From: Cololabis saira
Lineage: Eukaryota > Chordata > Actinopteri > Beloniformes > Belonidae
Direction of reading: 5' to 3'
Assembly: GCF_033807715.1 (NCBI RefSeq)
Contig: NC_084597.1
Coordinates: 12,951,170-13,015,169 of the forward strand
Length of the DNA stretch: 64,000 nt
The translations under genes and the position numbers were made by a program. The notes beneath the pieces were generated by a model. The model ran no database searches. It was not told the DNA's origin and saw only the letters and a program-made list of their open reading frames with translations. Within the stretch, counting starts at the first letter, position 1. Every line of letters begins with the position of its first letter. Below are positions 1 through 11,466 of this stretch, in pieces.

Positions 1-191
1 AACGCCCATCTTTTGCTTTGCCACATGTCCATCTTTCATTTTGATGCCCTGTACTCCCCCATAATCTTTTTTACCGCCTGTCACTCCGACGCTTGGCTGC
101 ATGGTTTTGATTTCCGACCATTCCTGCTCCACTATCGCTCGTTTTCTCATTCCTCTGCTCCTCCACTCTTGCCTTGTGTCTCAACTCGCAG

Positions 192-415
192 CTAACGTTT
201 GCGACGAGGAGATGCTGCTGTGTCAGAACGGAGGAACGTGCTACCAGGGCCAGAAGTGCATCTGTCCTCCGGAGTTCAAGGGGGTACTTTGCCAACAGTC
301 CCGCTGCGAGGCGGGCAAGGACTGCAATGGCACCTCTTCGCCACACCTCTCGCCGGCCACGCTGCTGCTCTGCACTCTGCTAACCTACATGCTGGCCACG
401 TTATCACCCCACTGA
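192..415 (+). CDS. ntng2: Netrin-G terminal coding exon (probably netrin-G2), 3' part of gene only
   Basis: Netrin-Gs are GPI-anchored neuronal adhesion proteins that bind NGL-family partners at synapses. A pyrimidine-rich acceptor ending in AG at 190-191 precedes the exon, and the first codon is completed from the previous exon. The 74 residues hold the last EGF-like module: NVCDEE, then LLCQNGGTC, CICPPEFKGVLC and a further Cys pair (SRCEAGKDC). An NGTSS stretch and a hydrophobic tail (LSPATLLLCTLLTYML) follow, as expected of a GPI-attachment signal. The stop is TGA at 413-415. The length and Cys pattern match the last exon of NTNG1 and NTNG2. I prefer NTNG2 because of the SPATLL tail and linkage to dolpp1 (both on human 9q34), but ntng1 is not excluded. 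Upstream exons lie outside the window. Confidence 0.8.
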
Positions 416-1460
416 GAAAATCTCCCCCTTCAGACAAAAGGAGTGTGTGCATCCAAGTGTGTATGTGAGGCGAAATGGCGGCCCAGAGTTTGGGAGGGCC
501 CCTTTAAGTCATGGACCCCGAGAAATACACACAACCGCACTCTTATAAGCACACACTCACTCATGGAACACTACCTATCCCCATCCTCCTTCAAACACAC
601 ACACACACACACTCCTCACAGGACTGTTAGGACACCGAGTGTGTACTCAGGTGTGAGAACGACAACCAGGAAAAGAAAAAAAGGAGCAACCTCAAAGACA
701 AGAGATGCAGTGAAAGGGGAAAAGAAAAAATCATACCAACCACTGTTCCCTTTATTCTTCAGCTGGATCAATGTGCATCAAACCAAAAAGCATAAACATA
801 ACACCTAAATCACCACTGTTTCACTACAAAGGGAATGGCTGTTGTAAGCACAAGGACTTATTCTTTTCTTTGGTTTCCTCTTGGTTGAGCCGGGGAGTTT
901 GCCTCTGTCGGACCGACAGCTGACACGTGTAGTCGGACTTTCGTGTGACGGCGAGACGCGTTGACTCGACAGACGGGTCAGGAGGTGCTTGTTTGATTCC
1001 GCTGCTGAGGCCTACATAGTATATTAACCAAGTTTCGTTTTGTTTTCCTGAAAAATGAGACTTGATTTTACATTTATTCTATTTCTGCTGCATATTGTTT
1101 TGTTTTGTTTTGTTTTATTTTATTGTACCTTCAGCCATTGTATTTAAATGTGCCCACAAGCAGTCGCTGAGATTATAAATATTATATAATATCAAGGGGG
1201 TTATGAATTCTTAAAAATATAACAATAATTAGTCACCATTACGGTTGTTTATAGGAATGAGTGATTGTTGCCACACTTAACGAGATTTACTCTTCACACT
1301 ATTCAGGAAGCAGAGTTTAACAGGTTTCAACGAATCAGACGTCTACATGAAAGAGAAAAGATATGAACCACTTATCAATATTATATGACATTATTTGAAT
1401 ATTTTTTGTAGAAATTATTTTTGTTTGAAGTTACAATAAATTATAAAAAAAATGACATAT
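416..1460 (+). other. Probable 3' UTR of the netrin-G gene
   Basis: Non-coding sequence follows the stop codon. The first AATAAA hexamer in a suitable AT-rich setting is at 1435-1440, followed by an A-rich run, so I place the transcript end near 1455-1460. It contains an AC dinucleotide run at 595-612 and a TTTTG/TTTTA run at about 1091-1125. The end is inferred from the hexamer only. Confidence 0.5.
595..612. repeat. (AC)n microsatellite
   Basis: A perfect AC dinucleotide run of about nine units lies in the netrin-G 3' UTR. Confidence 0.9.
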
Positions 1461-1911
1461 AGAATAATTCCAAATGTGCATTTTATTACACTGAGTGTAA
1501 AGCTTACAGTAAATATGACTGTTATTTGACTTCTTGCTTGTACCTTTTTTCATTTATGTGTCAAAACAAGATTTGACTAAAGAGCTGTGATCTATTTCAT
1601 TCACGTCGGACGTGGCTTTGCTCATTACAGCAAACAGATTATACGGTTTGAGAGTCTGCATTCTGTCCAATAGTCATAAAGATCAACAAGGAGATTACAC
1701 AAACATTTAAAAAGAAGAAAGAATGGACAGAGCCCCTGTGATGTCACCCATCTTTTTTTTTTTGAGGTCTCGTTTTGACTTTCATATCCAGCACCATGTT
1801 GGTAAGAACCAATGCAGCCGACCCAAGTAATCAGAAAACATGAGTGGAAGTGGGCTGATGTGCAACTTACTTTGGTTACTGGAAATTAGTTATTTTAGTT
1901 TGTCTGGCTCA
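1461..1911. other. Intergenic, nothing recognised
   Basis: AT-rich sequence without a convincing reading frame, RNA gene or repeat boundary. It ends at the TSD of the hAT-like element. Confidence 0.5.
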
Positions 1912-1919
1912 TATGAACC

Positions 1920-2546
1920 TAGGGCTGTTCGATTTTGCCCAAAAATAAAATTTTCGATTTTTTTCTCTCAAAATCCGATTTTAGATTATGATTACGATTA
2001 TTTTGTGAATTGACAAAAGGCAAAGAAATTATTTCAAATATGCTGTTTTTTTATTGAACATTTGCCCCATTGGGCTTTAAGTGCAAACTTTGCTCTAATA
2101 AACCAAAAATGAATGAATAAAGTGCAAAACTCTGTAAAATAAGTTGAAAAAAAGTTTTAAAAAATTAATAAAATATAAAGTTTTATCTCTGAAAAAAAAA
2201 GTCAGCAAATCAGCACTTGCAAACATACAGTAAGTTATATTTCCAATTAAATAAAACAAGACATTTTCTAATTAAACTAAACTGGGTCTTTGCATGCTAA
2301 ATAATAATGCAACCCATGAAGGAGGTAGAGGTGTGTAATGGGGCACTTGTCGCAGGTATTGAGAGGTATTTCCATCAATCATTAATATGGTATCAATCAT
2401 TAATATGTGTGCAGACAAGGTTGAAAAAAAAAAAAAAAACATTAAAAAAAAAAGTGAAAAATCGATTTTACGATTTTCATGTTTTAACATCGTTCTAATT
2501 ACATAATCGCGATTACGATTTAAAATCGATTAATCGGACAGCCCTA
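1920..2546. mobile_element. hAT-like non-autonomous element, 627 bp, TSD TATGAACC
   Basis: The ends are inverted: TAGGGCTGTTCGATT on the left and the complement of TAGGGCTGTCCGATT on the right. Both sides carry the perfect 8-bp target duplication TATGAACC (1912-1919 and 2547-2554), the hallmark of hAT transposition. The interior is AT-rich, with alternating ATCGATT/TTACGATT motifs, and has no transposase frame. The open frames on both strands around 2270-2500 are simply this element. Confidence 0.9.
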
Positions 2547-2554
2547 TATGAACC

Positions 2555-3452
2555 CTCCCTCCGAAGCCAACCCAATACCGACCGCAGCCGTCTCTCAGTG
2601 CAGTTCACAGCAGAGCAAGCCATGTTATCTTAAAAATAAAAATGGCTGTGTGTCTGTCTGAGGTCTTTCGAGCTCATAAGTCAAGTCAAGACAGTTTCAT
2701 TTAGCCATTTAGCTCTAGCCAGCTGAACTAATTCATTTTCAGGTTCACATCAGACTAATTAAGTGGGAGCAGATGAATTCTTGAAAAGAGCTTTTACGTC
2801 CAGAGGTTCAGCTAAAATGATGTGGTGTGGTGGCGTCCCTTCCACAAAATATTTCTGCAAAAGGCCTAGAAAAACAAAAAACTAATCATGCACCCTGCAC
2901 CACTTGCAAAGCTGTTTCCCACCATATTGCAAACACATAGTGAAAAATGCCCTTCGATTTTTTTTTCTTTTTGTTTCTCCTCTCAGCACAGCTACAGTAT
3001 AATTTGACAATGCAATGCTGTATTGCTGAATCAGCCAGGGTACAGAAAGGATAAAGAGACACAAATGCTGCATTACATCCAGATACAGTGTATATCAAAA
3101 GATAAAAGCTAGAATAAGCCAGTGAGGAGCAGCATGATGGGGATTCTGGTATTACTGCCCTCTTTCTGAGCTGCTGCTAGCTGCATTAATTATTCTGTGT
3201 GTAGGTTTCTGAATGGTGTCAAGAACTGAGACTGGGAGGAATATTTTAGGAATGTGAAACCCCGGGAAACAATGTATATTCACAATTGACTGCGGACCAA
3301 AGAGAAGATAATACTTGATGCCAGAAGAAGTGTTTTGAGACTTGATCAACATCAAACCTGCAAATAAAGTGCAGATCTTTGTAAAAAGTATACATGATGA
3401 AATCGTACACAGACCTCTCAAAGTTTTTTTTACACAAGCTACATTCACTCTC
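2555..3452. other. Intergenic, nothing recognised
   Basis: No gene, RNA or repeat boundary is supported. Short frames on the minus strand (2880-3450) have no recognisable domain and no splice or coding signature. Confidence 0.5.
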
Positions 3453-3677
3453 TTAAATCCAACTTTGGCTTTTGAATTTTTTTGAATTTTTAACTTAAAA
3501 AAAAAGGAAACTCATCCATGCACTCACCCACCAAAGATCCCAGCTGTCTGCGATTGGTCCACTTCCAAGAACATCTGTTGAACCACCAATATTCTGATCA
3601 ATGGGAGACTCCTCCACCTCCTGAGATTCAGCTGTGAGAGAAGCTTATAACTTGATATGATCCAGTTTATTCATTAA

Positions 3678-4057
3678 AGGAGCTTGAGGCAGGATTGAGG
3701 CAGGATTTATGAAAAAAAATAGTATACGTTTTAAGTTTTCTATCAATAATGTCAGATGAAGCGTTCCAAACCAAAACGAATGAGCCCTCTAGTGTATCTC
3801 TCCGTTGCCTTGAACAGGCTGTGTGCTGCAAAATGTGCTGCAATTCGGTCCCGAATTTCCCGCGCTGGGCGGCGGGTGTGACGTCACATGACGCTGCATG
3901 CAGCGAAGCCGGCACGGGAGAACGGGGAGAACGTGCATTGCATGTTCTCCCCGTTCTCCCGTGCCGGATTCGCTCTTGGCTGCAGTACCCCCAACGGCCG
4001 CCGTGGCGAAGGGTGGCGCTAGAGAGTCTCATTTCTTAAAAGGAGCCTCAAGCTCCT
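3678..4057 (+). mobile_element. Kolobok-like MITE, family K1 copy A (380 bp)
   Basis: Flanked by TTAA on both sides, with inverted termini AGGAGCTTGAGGC / GCCTCAAGCTCCT. A TTAA target plus 5' purine-purine-G ends is the known signature of the Kolobok superfamily; piggyBac also uses TTAA but has CCY ends. It contains a TGACGTCA octamer at 3879-3886. Uniquely among the five copies in the window, it has an internal 35-nt hairpin (3903-3937 against 3939-3973). No transposase. Confidence 0.85.
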
Positions 4058-4282
4058 TTAAATTCAACTTTGGCTTTTGAATTTTTTGAATTTTTAACTT
4101 TAAAAAAAAGGAAACTCATCCATGCACTCACCCACCAATGATCCCATCTGTCTGGCGATTGGTCCACTTCCAAGAACATCTGTTGAACCACCAATATTCT
4201 GATCAATGGGAGACTCCTCCACCTCCTGAGATTCGGCTGTGAGAGAAGCTTATAACTTGATATGATCCAATTTATTCATTAA

Positions 4283-4622
4283 AGGAGCTTGAGGCAGGAT
4301 TGAGGCAGGATTTATGAAAAAAAATAGTATACGTTTTAAGTTTTCTAGTAATAATGTCAGATGAAGCGTTCCAAACCAAAAAGAATGAGCCCTCTAGCGT
4401 ATCTCTCCGTTGCCTTGAACAGGCTGTGTGCTGCAAAATGTGCTGCAATTGTGACCGGAATTTCCCGCGCTGGGCTGCGGATGTGACGTCACATGACGCT
4501 GCATGTGCGTTCTCCCCGTTCTCCCGTGCCGGCTTCACTGTTGGCTGCAGTACCCCCAACGGCCGTCGTGGTGAAGGGTGGCGCTAGAGAGTCTCATTTC
4601 TTAAAAGGAGCCTCATGCTCCT
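4283..4622 (+). mobile_element. Kolobok-like MITE, family K1 copy B (340 bp)
   Basis: Same termini and TTAA flanks (4279-4282 and 4623-4626) as copy A, of which it is the tandem partner. It lacks the hairpin and has TGACGTCA at 4484-4491. A 77-codon open frame from 4354 is shared with copy E. Confidence 0.85.
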
Positions 4623-4768
4623 TTAATTGTTCTCTGTTCTAAGAACACAAACTCTTCATCCTTGTGATTAGGATGAAACCTGAGGTGCAGGATGTGGTCC
4701 TCTCACTTTAGTCACTGACGATACTTGTGTAAACACTGTGCAGACAAACAAACAGACAAAGTCACATT

Positions 4769-5238
4769 CAGTATGTTTACATGCACTAACAGAAAGTCGA
4801 ATTGTTGCCTTAATTCGAATTTTAAAAGCCATGTATACAAATTAGCCGGGCTGTAGTTGAACTGAACTGAAGCTCTTGAGATCGAGCTGTTAGTGCCAGA
4901 TAATGTGCTCCTAATCCGAGTTATTCACGTATACGCAACCCACGCTTAGCCGAGCTACTGACTGCCCCGGGACTCCCCCTTCTGGAAGTGACGACACCGC
5001 GAAAGCCTGAATATCAACACAGTAAGAAGAAGACGAACAACAAAGAACTTACCAGAAGAACGCCAACGCAAAAGCGCGCGTGACGCCACCTAGCATCACA
5101 GAGTCAAACGCACCTCACTCAATAATCGATTGTCTTCTCGTGCATGCATACTTGGATTTATCAGAAACTCCAGTTTAATGCTTAGCTAGATTGTTGCCAA
5201 TAGCTTGATATAGATGTGCATGTAACAGCACTAACTGA
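4769..5238 (+). mobile_element. MITE with TTACATGCAC-type ends, about 470 bp
   Basis: The left end reads CAGTATGTTTACATGCACTA; the right end contains GTGCATGTAACAGCACTAAC, an imperfect inverted match. The AT- and CG-mixed interior has no coding potential. A truncated second copy at 35795-35893 shares the left 100 bp, which supports a dispersed family. Boundaries are approximate. Confidence 0.65.
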
Positions 5239-5830
5239 GGCCTCTTTCACCCTACATGATTTTGAGCCTGATCATCAAGATCGCCGTCTTTTTTTAATAT
5301 CCAGCGTGCCAAAAATCTGGAGCCATCTGAAGACTCTCTATTTGGGCTAAAGGCAACGAGAAAGCAAGGTGATCAGGTCAACAGGGAAAACCAATGAGAA
5401 AAATAAGTGAAGTAAGGGAAAAGATACTGCACACTCAACTTCAATTAGTCACAGTACAAGCAGATAACTATTTTTTTATCCACAAATAATTTACTTATCT
5501 CCCGCAATTCTTTCCATAGCACATCCAATCCTTGCTGTCCATGTTTGCAGACTCATTCATTCACCCAAGATCTTTGTCGTTTCTGTTTATGTTGTGAACA
5601 AAGTACCGTACAGAACTTATACTGCTTGTTTCTTCCCTTAGACTATTTTCAAATAAAAAAAACCTGCTTGGCACCTCATTTCCTAAATCCTTCTCCCGAC
5701 AAAACATGGTTTCAAAACCAGCTAGATGACTTTAATCAGTCATGTAGTGTGAACACCACAATAACTCCATGACTTCCAATGAAAAGACAAAAAGTTGTGT
5801 AACATGAAAATGGTTCTGACATTAATTTAA
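5239..5830. other. Intergenic, nothing recognised
   Basis: No supported gene or repeat boundary between the MITE and the dispersed repeat at 5831. Confidence 0.4.
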
Positions 5831-5952
5831 TTAAATTCAATTCAATTTTATTTATATATCGTCTAATACAACAAAAGTTGTCTCTAGACGCTTTCCAGAG
5901 ACCCATACCCAGAACATGACCCCCGAGCAGTTATTACATAAACAATGGCATT
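5831..5952 (+). repeat. Dispersed teleost repeat, copy 1 of 2
   Basis: Begins with an ATTCAATTCAATTTTATTTA lead and continues through CTTTCCAGAG to TTACATAAACAATGGCA. The same sequence recurs almost unchanged at 61019-61215, inside the DIRS element. The type resembles the short 3' tails of fish LINE/SINE families, but I cannot name the family. Confidence 0.7.
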
Positions 5953-6544
5953 AATCAGATTCATAAATTACTGCCTTTGATTTTGAACTGTAATTCTTCA
6001 TTGAATAATTCACTTTCCTGTATCACTGAAACAGAAATGTTTTTTTCCAGCATTGTCTTTATTGGAGACGCTTACTCCATTTCCACTGAACCACAATTGA
6101 CCTCTTCTTGATCAATGGCTGAAAATGCTGCTGTGGCAGAAATAAATAAATAAAAATGGTTCCACAGAAAGTAAACTTACAGAGTTTCACCAGGCGCCAA
6201 GAGGCTAAAAAGGCATTGAGAGAACTAATTTGGTAAGATATTGAAGGTGACAGACATTCATTATATGTAATGGTCTGACACATGAGCTCTAAGTCTAGGA
6301 TGGCGAGAACTAAACACTTACACTTGAGTAATTTCTCATATTCAAATAAAAGCTCAGTGAATTTCTTTCTGTTACTCTCAGAAGTGAACCTTCAAACCTC
6401 TTAAATGGAAAATGTACACAGGCAGCAAAGTATTCAGGAGACAGTTAAACTTACTACAGAAATCTGAGGTAGTGGAGAGATTACCACTTTCAGAAACCCA
6501 GTTTCCAGATATCCATTAATCAAAAAACCCTAAAAAGCGCTATA
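5953..6544. other. Intergenic, nothing recognised
   Basis: AT-rich, without a supported feature. A minus-strand frame of 74 codons at 6059-6283 has no recognisable domain. Confidence 0.4.
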
Positions 6545-6607
<63 letters not shown>

Positions 6608-6632
6608 TTATATATATATATATATATATATG
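6545..6632. repeat. (TA)n microsatellite
   Basis: A run of TA units, interrupted by two ttta steps, directly abuts the MITE on its right. More TA follows that MITE at 7217-7230, so the element inserted into the TA tract. Confidence 0.9.
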
Positions 6633-7216
6633 TGGGTCAATGACGTGACGCCTATGTTTTCTGAAAAACAGATTTCTTTTCAATCCAAAAAAGGTTTAAA
6701 TGGATAAGAAAATACCATGTATATGACCGAGCTGTCCCACATATGGACTCACTTGAATTTTACAAAAAAATACTAGTTATTTGGGATTTTGTTGTTGTTT
6801 TAAGCGTCAAAATGTCATGTGGTGCGACCGTCCGACCAGAAAAATCTTTTTTTGAAATCACTCTAAATGTATTTAAATCAATCTTCTTCCCTATCTGGCA
6901 TGATTACCGAACTGTCTTGTAGTGTGTAAGATTGCAACACATTTGTATTTATATTTCCATCATAATATACAAACAAAGTTTGACTGATGATGTCCATTTT
7001 ATGAAATATCATGTGGCGCGACCATTAAAAAAAACAACATTTTTTGTATAATACTGAAAACTTAAAAAAAAAAAAAAAAGATGTCAAGATGTTAAGGAAA
7101 TTAATTTATTTTAATATGAATCATGGTTGCACCACATGACCTTTTTTAAGGCTAGTGCCAATTCATCTTGACAAAAAACTTTGACCTGTTGAAAATCCTT
7201 ATTCGTCATTGACCCA
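6633..7216. mobile_element. MITE in a TA tract, TIR TGGGTCAATGACG (584 bp)
   Basis: Perfect 13-bp inverted ends TGGGTCAATGACG / CGTCATTGACCCA lie within the TA microsatellite, so a TA target duplication (Tc1/mariner type) is plausible but cannot be proved. The interior repeats CATGTGGTGCGACC three times: 6816-6829, 7010-7023 with one change, and inverted at 7125-7138 with one change. No transposase frame. Confidence 0.75.
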
Positions 7217-7231
7217 TATATATTTATATAT

Positions 7232-7251
7232 ACACACACACACACACACAC
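7232..7251. repeat. (CA)n microsatellite
   Basis: Perfect CA run just right of the MITE. Confidence 0.85.
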
Positions 7252-10162
7252 GTGGTGTTGACTCTGTACAGATCGATATAGTTCTCTTTATAGGACAGTT
7301 CCACCTATTCCCGATCTCCAGCTTTAAAAGGCGTAAAAAATAAGAGACCTCTTGTGTATCTAAGGTACCCCCCACCCCCACACCCCTGCGTAACCAATTG
7401 TGTAACCAAGCGAGACGTGTGAGAATTTCTGACATCCTTCAGATCACATTGTACGTCTCCAACACCTTTACAGAGATGTGGAAGAAAACAGAGGAAATAT
7501 TTATCAGCACAACACATTATTATTCATATTCACTCACTCGAAATAGCTCCACCATGTTGAACTGGAAAGATACTTTAATAAGAAAACGTCTTTGTTTTCA
7601 AGCAAAAGGTGAAATCAGGTGCTATGGATGTCCACGGATCATCAGCTTCATAGCAGCGGCTGTACTGAGCAGGGCAGCATACCTCTACGTTTTGGACGTT
7701 TACTGTCACAAATCTTGGAAGACATGCTTTACTGTGATCACTCATGTTGGGAATATTGACTGAGATTGAGAGTAATCAAGAAGAAAGCTCATTGCATAAT
7801 AAAATATACAAATTGAGCTACAAATCCTACAAATGGCCCTTTTACACCAAATTTGACACAAGGTGCTTTTGCTGCTGGTTCAACGCACCGGCTGGTGGAG
7901 GACAGAGCGACACAGTTGCAGTGTTAAAGCTTCTCATTTTACTGTCGGCATAAAGGAAAGGGTTCTTCTCTGTATATTTTGCAAGGAAGATACATGCAAT
8001 TGTCATGCACTAAATGAAAAATGTGCAAGCACTAGCCCTGCCAGTAAGAAGACGAGTGTCCTCAATGTGCCAATCTGCACTGCGACTCACAACAGAAGTG
8101 TACTGTGCTCTCAGATAGCGCTTCTACAGGGACACGAGGGATTGATTTAAAGTTTTGTTAAACAGTTCAGGGAATTCGCATGTAGACGCATCAGTTTTTC
8201 TTCTATTGTACCTCCTGGACCAAGATGGATGCTTTTTATTGAATATCTGAGCAAGTGTTTGTCGCAGCGAGCAGCAATCGTACCGTCACATGCGCCCTTT
8301 ACTCAGATACAAAACCGCCAACGCTTGGCAAAAGTGATTTAAATTAATGACTAATAAGCTCTTTAAAAGATGAACGTAGACTATTTTTGTAGTCTTAATT
8401 CGATGAGAATTTACTGACTCTTGTTTTCATGCCCTTTGAAATAAAATTATGCAAAGACTAAATAAGTAGAATGATTGATTTTGTGCTAATTAAACTATTC
8501 AAGACAATCTTTTTCTTACTGTTAAACAGAAGGAAAAAAAATTAAAAGGTTAGTAGTATAAAAATACTACTTTACCAAAATACTTCATAAGAAAAGTGTA
8601 ATGTAACAAATCAAATCTTTTATGACATCTTGGTGGATGTGTTCAGTCCCGTTTATTTACTTGATGATCATTATTTTGGCCTGCTGCTGCTTCATTTAAC
8701 AGATCTAGCGTCATGCTGTTTCCTCATTTATATCATCTAAACACTCATGCATATAGAGATAGTGTCAGCTGTCACTTTGGAGAACATCCAAGTGACATAT
8801 TCATTAATTACCCATTTAATCTTTTAGAAGGATAAGCATTAATAACCATAAAACCACTGAGAGAAAATCTTCCCTCAGCGTTCCGTTTGCTTGATCATAA
8901 CAAGCACGAAACATGTTGGGTTCAAATGCACTTTTATTCATGTAAACTGTTTTCGTTAAAAAAAAAAAAAAGTGTCAACAGAGTGGTGACAGAGCCAGTG
9001 AACCTGTGAGAAAAAAAAAATCACAGAAAAAAGCTGCATTAATTTACATAAACAATTCCTGCATGTCTTGAGCATCACATAGAATACGGATGCAACAGTT
9101 GGTGCTGCATGTTTGACACTGATTACTGTGTGGTGCTCACATAAAATTTATCTAATTACCTGATGCGTTCTAGCCTTGGGCTGAGATAAGGAAATCCATA
9201 AAAGGCACCCGGAGGCTCTGCTTGATATAAAGAAAAGAAGTGAACTACACCTCCCACGGCAGCATGTTAGAATACAAGGAATGGGAGGGGAAATTTGCCA
9301 CGAATACTGATAACTGCAGGTGAGGAAAGCAGATCTAACAACACAAACCAAGTGAAAAATTAGACCAAATTAAAAAGTAACAACAACAGTGACTGGGGCT
9401 GTTACTTTTATTTTGAAATTCACTGATCTGTTCAGACTTGGCTGTTCACATCACATCTTCAAGGTCACTTTCAGGCTTGGTTTCTTTCACCTGATGTGAA
9501 CACAGTCGTTCCACTCAGGTGCAGACCAAAACAACTGGACCGAGACCCACCAGTGAGCACCAAATTAAAAGAGGACCAAAAGCCAAGAAATCGGTCCGTG
9601 CCCCCTAGATGTAATGAGCAGTCAAAAATGACCACTTGTGGCCTGGTACATTTCATGGCTTGTTACTAAGAAACAAGTTCAGCAAGTTCAGAAAGGTTCC
9701 AGGTTCAACTCTCATGGTCTGACAGGAGTCTTTCGGATTGTCCATCTCCACCCCGATGAAAACTTCATGAATACTGAGAAATGCAGTGGGAATTTCGGCC
9801 ACAGTCACTCAAGTCTGTAACATTTGCAAAGGCTGGAAACTTTGTCTCCTCATCATCCTCTTCAAACAGATAAGAACAAGCAGAGATTAATATTTATGCG
9901 TACTCACTGAAGTTAATGGCTGTTATATTTGACACTACAGATAATATTAACTGTACAACACCTTCACCAGATGAATGCACTAATGCTCCTTGATGCTCCG
10001 GTTGGAGCGCTCATGGAGGCAGTTTGGATTATGCCTTTGTCTTCATTTAGGTTTTTCTTTAGGTTATTGCAGCATACTAGATAAAAATATCAGTGTGCCA
10101 TGATTAAAACGTGTTATCAGTCTGATACCTGTTTTTAGGGCTTTTTTTTTTTTTTGCAAAGA
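7252..10162. other. Intergenic, no gene recognised
   Basis: Several open frames of 60-120 codons (for example + 7398-7763 and + 7863-8150) overlap, show no domain I recognise, and lack exon-type boundaries. I treat them as chance. The part around 9390-9620 has a transposon-like look (short GACCAAAA-type repeats), but no boundary could be fixed. Confidence 0.45.
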
Positions 10163-10201
10163 GGTCCATTTACCCCCATGATGTCCTGAAGCACTAAACT
10201 T
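10163..10201 (+). repeat. 39-bp direct repeat, copy 1
   Basis: Begins GGTCCATTTA and ends GCACTAAACTT. It matches 11467-11505 at about 33 of 39 positions in the same orientation, 1.3 kb away. Possibly two fragments of one dispersed family. Confidence 0.7.
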
Positions 10202-11299
10202 TTAAAAAAACCTGAAAAGAAATTTGTGTCAATTCAGACCCTTTAGTGCATTGATGCAATGATGCAAATCAACTCATTTTACTTTATAACAATTATTAAC
10301 TTTACTTATCTTACAGTGTTACTTATTTGATTTATTTTCATTCTTTATTAATTGATGTATTTATCTGATTTGTGTAAAACACTTCCTGTTCGTGTTATCA
10401 AATCAGATGTTGTTTTAGAAATTGCAGTTACACTGGAAAGACACTAGATTGCGTCTCCAAAAACATCTAATTGAGACCTTGTACCAGCCAATTTATTATG
10501 TATACCTGGCACGCCTAATAAAGTGGTGAGTTTATACAGAGTACAGTATTGGTGTAATACCTCATCAGGTAATTATTAGGTAAGTGAATACTTGCTCATT
10601 ATAATGCTTATTCCCTGTCGTAAAAATGTTCAGGAATGTATTTTGTTGGGATAGTAAAAGAGTAAATGATCTTCTTGTACAATAATCTGAGTTCATAGAG
10701 AGGAAGCAGAGAACTCGCTCAGGTCGGATCGGTTCAGAGAACGACAACACGCAAATATAACTTGGACCTCCGTGGCTCAGACCAAAATCTAGAAGGAATA
10801 GCAAAGACAAAGTGATAGAATGTTAATAAAGGCATACTTCATTTAAAAAAAAAAAATCCTTGCTTGGATGCAAAAATTGTTATATCAAATCAGTTTTGAA
10901 TACTAAAACATCACTGAAAAAACATCCAAAAATGAACAGTTCATGAAGTTGTAAATACCTTTTATTACATTTTCACTGAAAAAAAAAACTGACAAAACTC
11001 TTCCCACGCTACTTTTTGGACTGATGTTGAAATCCGACCATGATTTAAGTCATATTTATGCAGAAACAGGGACATTTCTAAAGATTTTAGCAGATGTCAA
11101 CTACTGTGCTGTCTAACGCATCACTGCTTCTATGAAAATTAGTGAATCTTTTTTTGTTTTTTGTTTTTTGCATGCTTCAAACTAGTACAGAGTCAACAGG
11201 TGACTGAATACCATATGAATATAAAACCGAGGAATCTCCTTATACACTAATTTTTACACAATGAATTAATAACGTTCATTTTTTCCAGGCTTTACAATT
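10202..11299. other. Intergenic, nothing recognised apart from a short repeat tail
   Basis: The phrase CCTAATAAAGTGG near 10511-10523 is a common end of fish Tc1-type debris. No gene is supported. Confidence 0.4.
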
Positions 11300-11394
11300 G
11301 AACTTGCTGATTCTTTTCGTCGGACAAGAATATTTAGGTTTTTAAATATCGGAAATGGAGGTGAGTCTAATCGCCGAAAAGAATCAGCAAGTTC
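11300..11394. repeat. Perfect 20-bp inverted repeat (hairpin), 55-nt loop
   Basis: The arm GAACTTGCTGATTCTTTTCG at 11300-11319 is exactly complementary to 11375-11394. The loop is AT-rich. It could be a tiny MITE, the end of a decayed one, or a stem transcribed as RNA. No duplicated flank is visible. Confidence 0.85.
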
Positions 11395-11466
11395 CATTTT
11401 TACACCAAAGCATCAAAGTATTTGCATAATAAAAGTCTGAGTCAAGCAGACATAAATGTACAAACA

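Larger units (their letters stand above)
3453..4622 (+). repeat. Tandem duplication, unit 605 bp, each unit ending in a TTAA MITE
   Basis: Unit 1 (3453-4057) and unit 2 (4058-4622) share about 220 bp of flank (aactttggcttttgaa through gatatgatcca) followed by a copy of the same MITE. They differ by scattered substitutions and by about 40 bp inside the MITE. Both units begin with TTAAAT and the second is followed by TTAA, so the duplication boundaries coincide with the MITE target sequence. Confidence 0.9.

Noticed and set aside
101..191. In-frame extension upstream of the netrin-G exon with a signal-peptide-like look
   Set aside because: It lies before the splice acceptor at 190-191. The hydrophobic look comes from the pyrimidine tract of the intron.
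3678..4622. piggyBac assignment for the TTAA-flanked MITEs
   Set aside because: The TTAA target fits, but the ends begin AGG, whereas piggyBac ends begin CC. Kolobok (5' RRG) fits better.
7398..8150. Plus-strand frames of 121 and 95 codons
   Set aside because: No recognisable domain, no repeat relation, no exon-like boundaries. Expected by chance in this much DNA.
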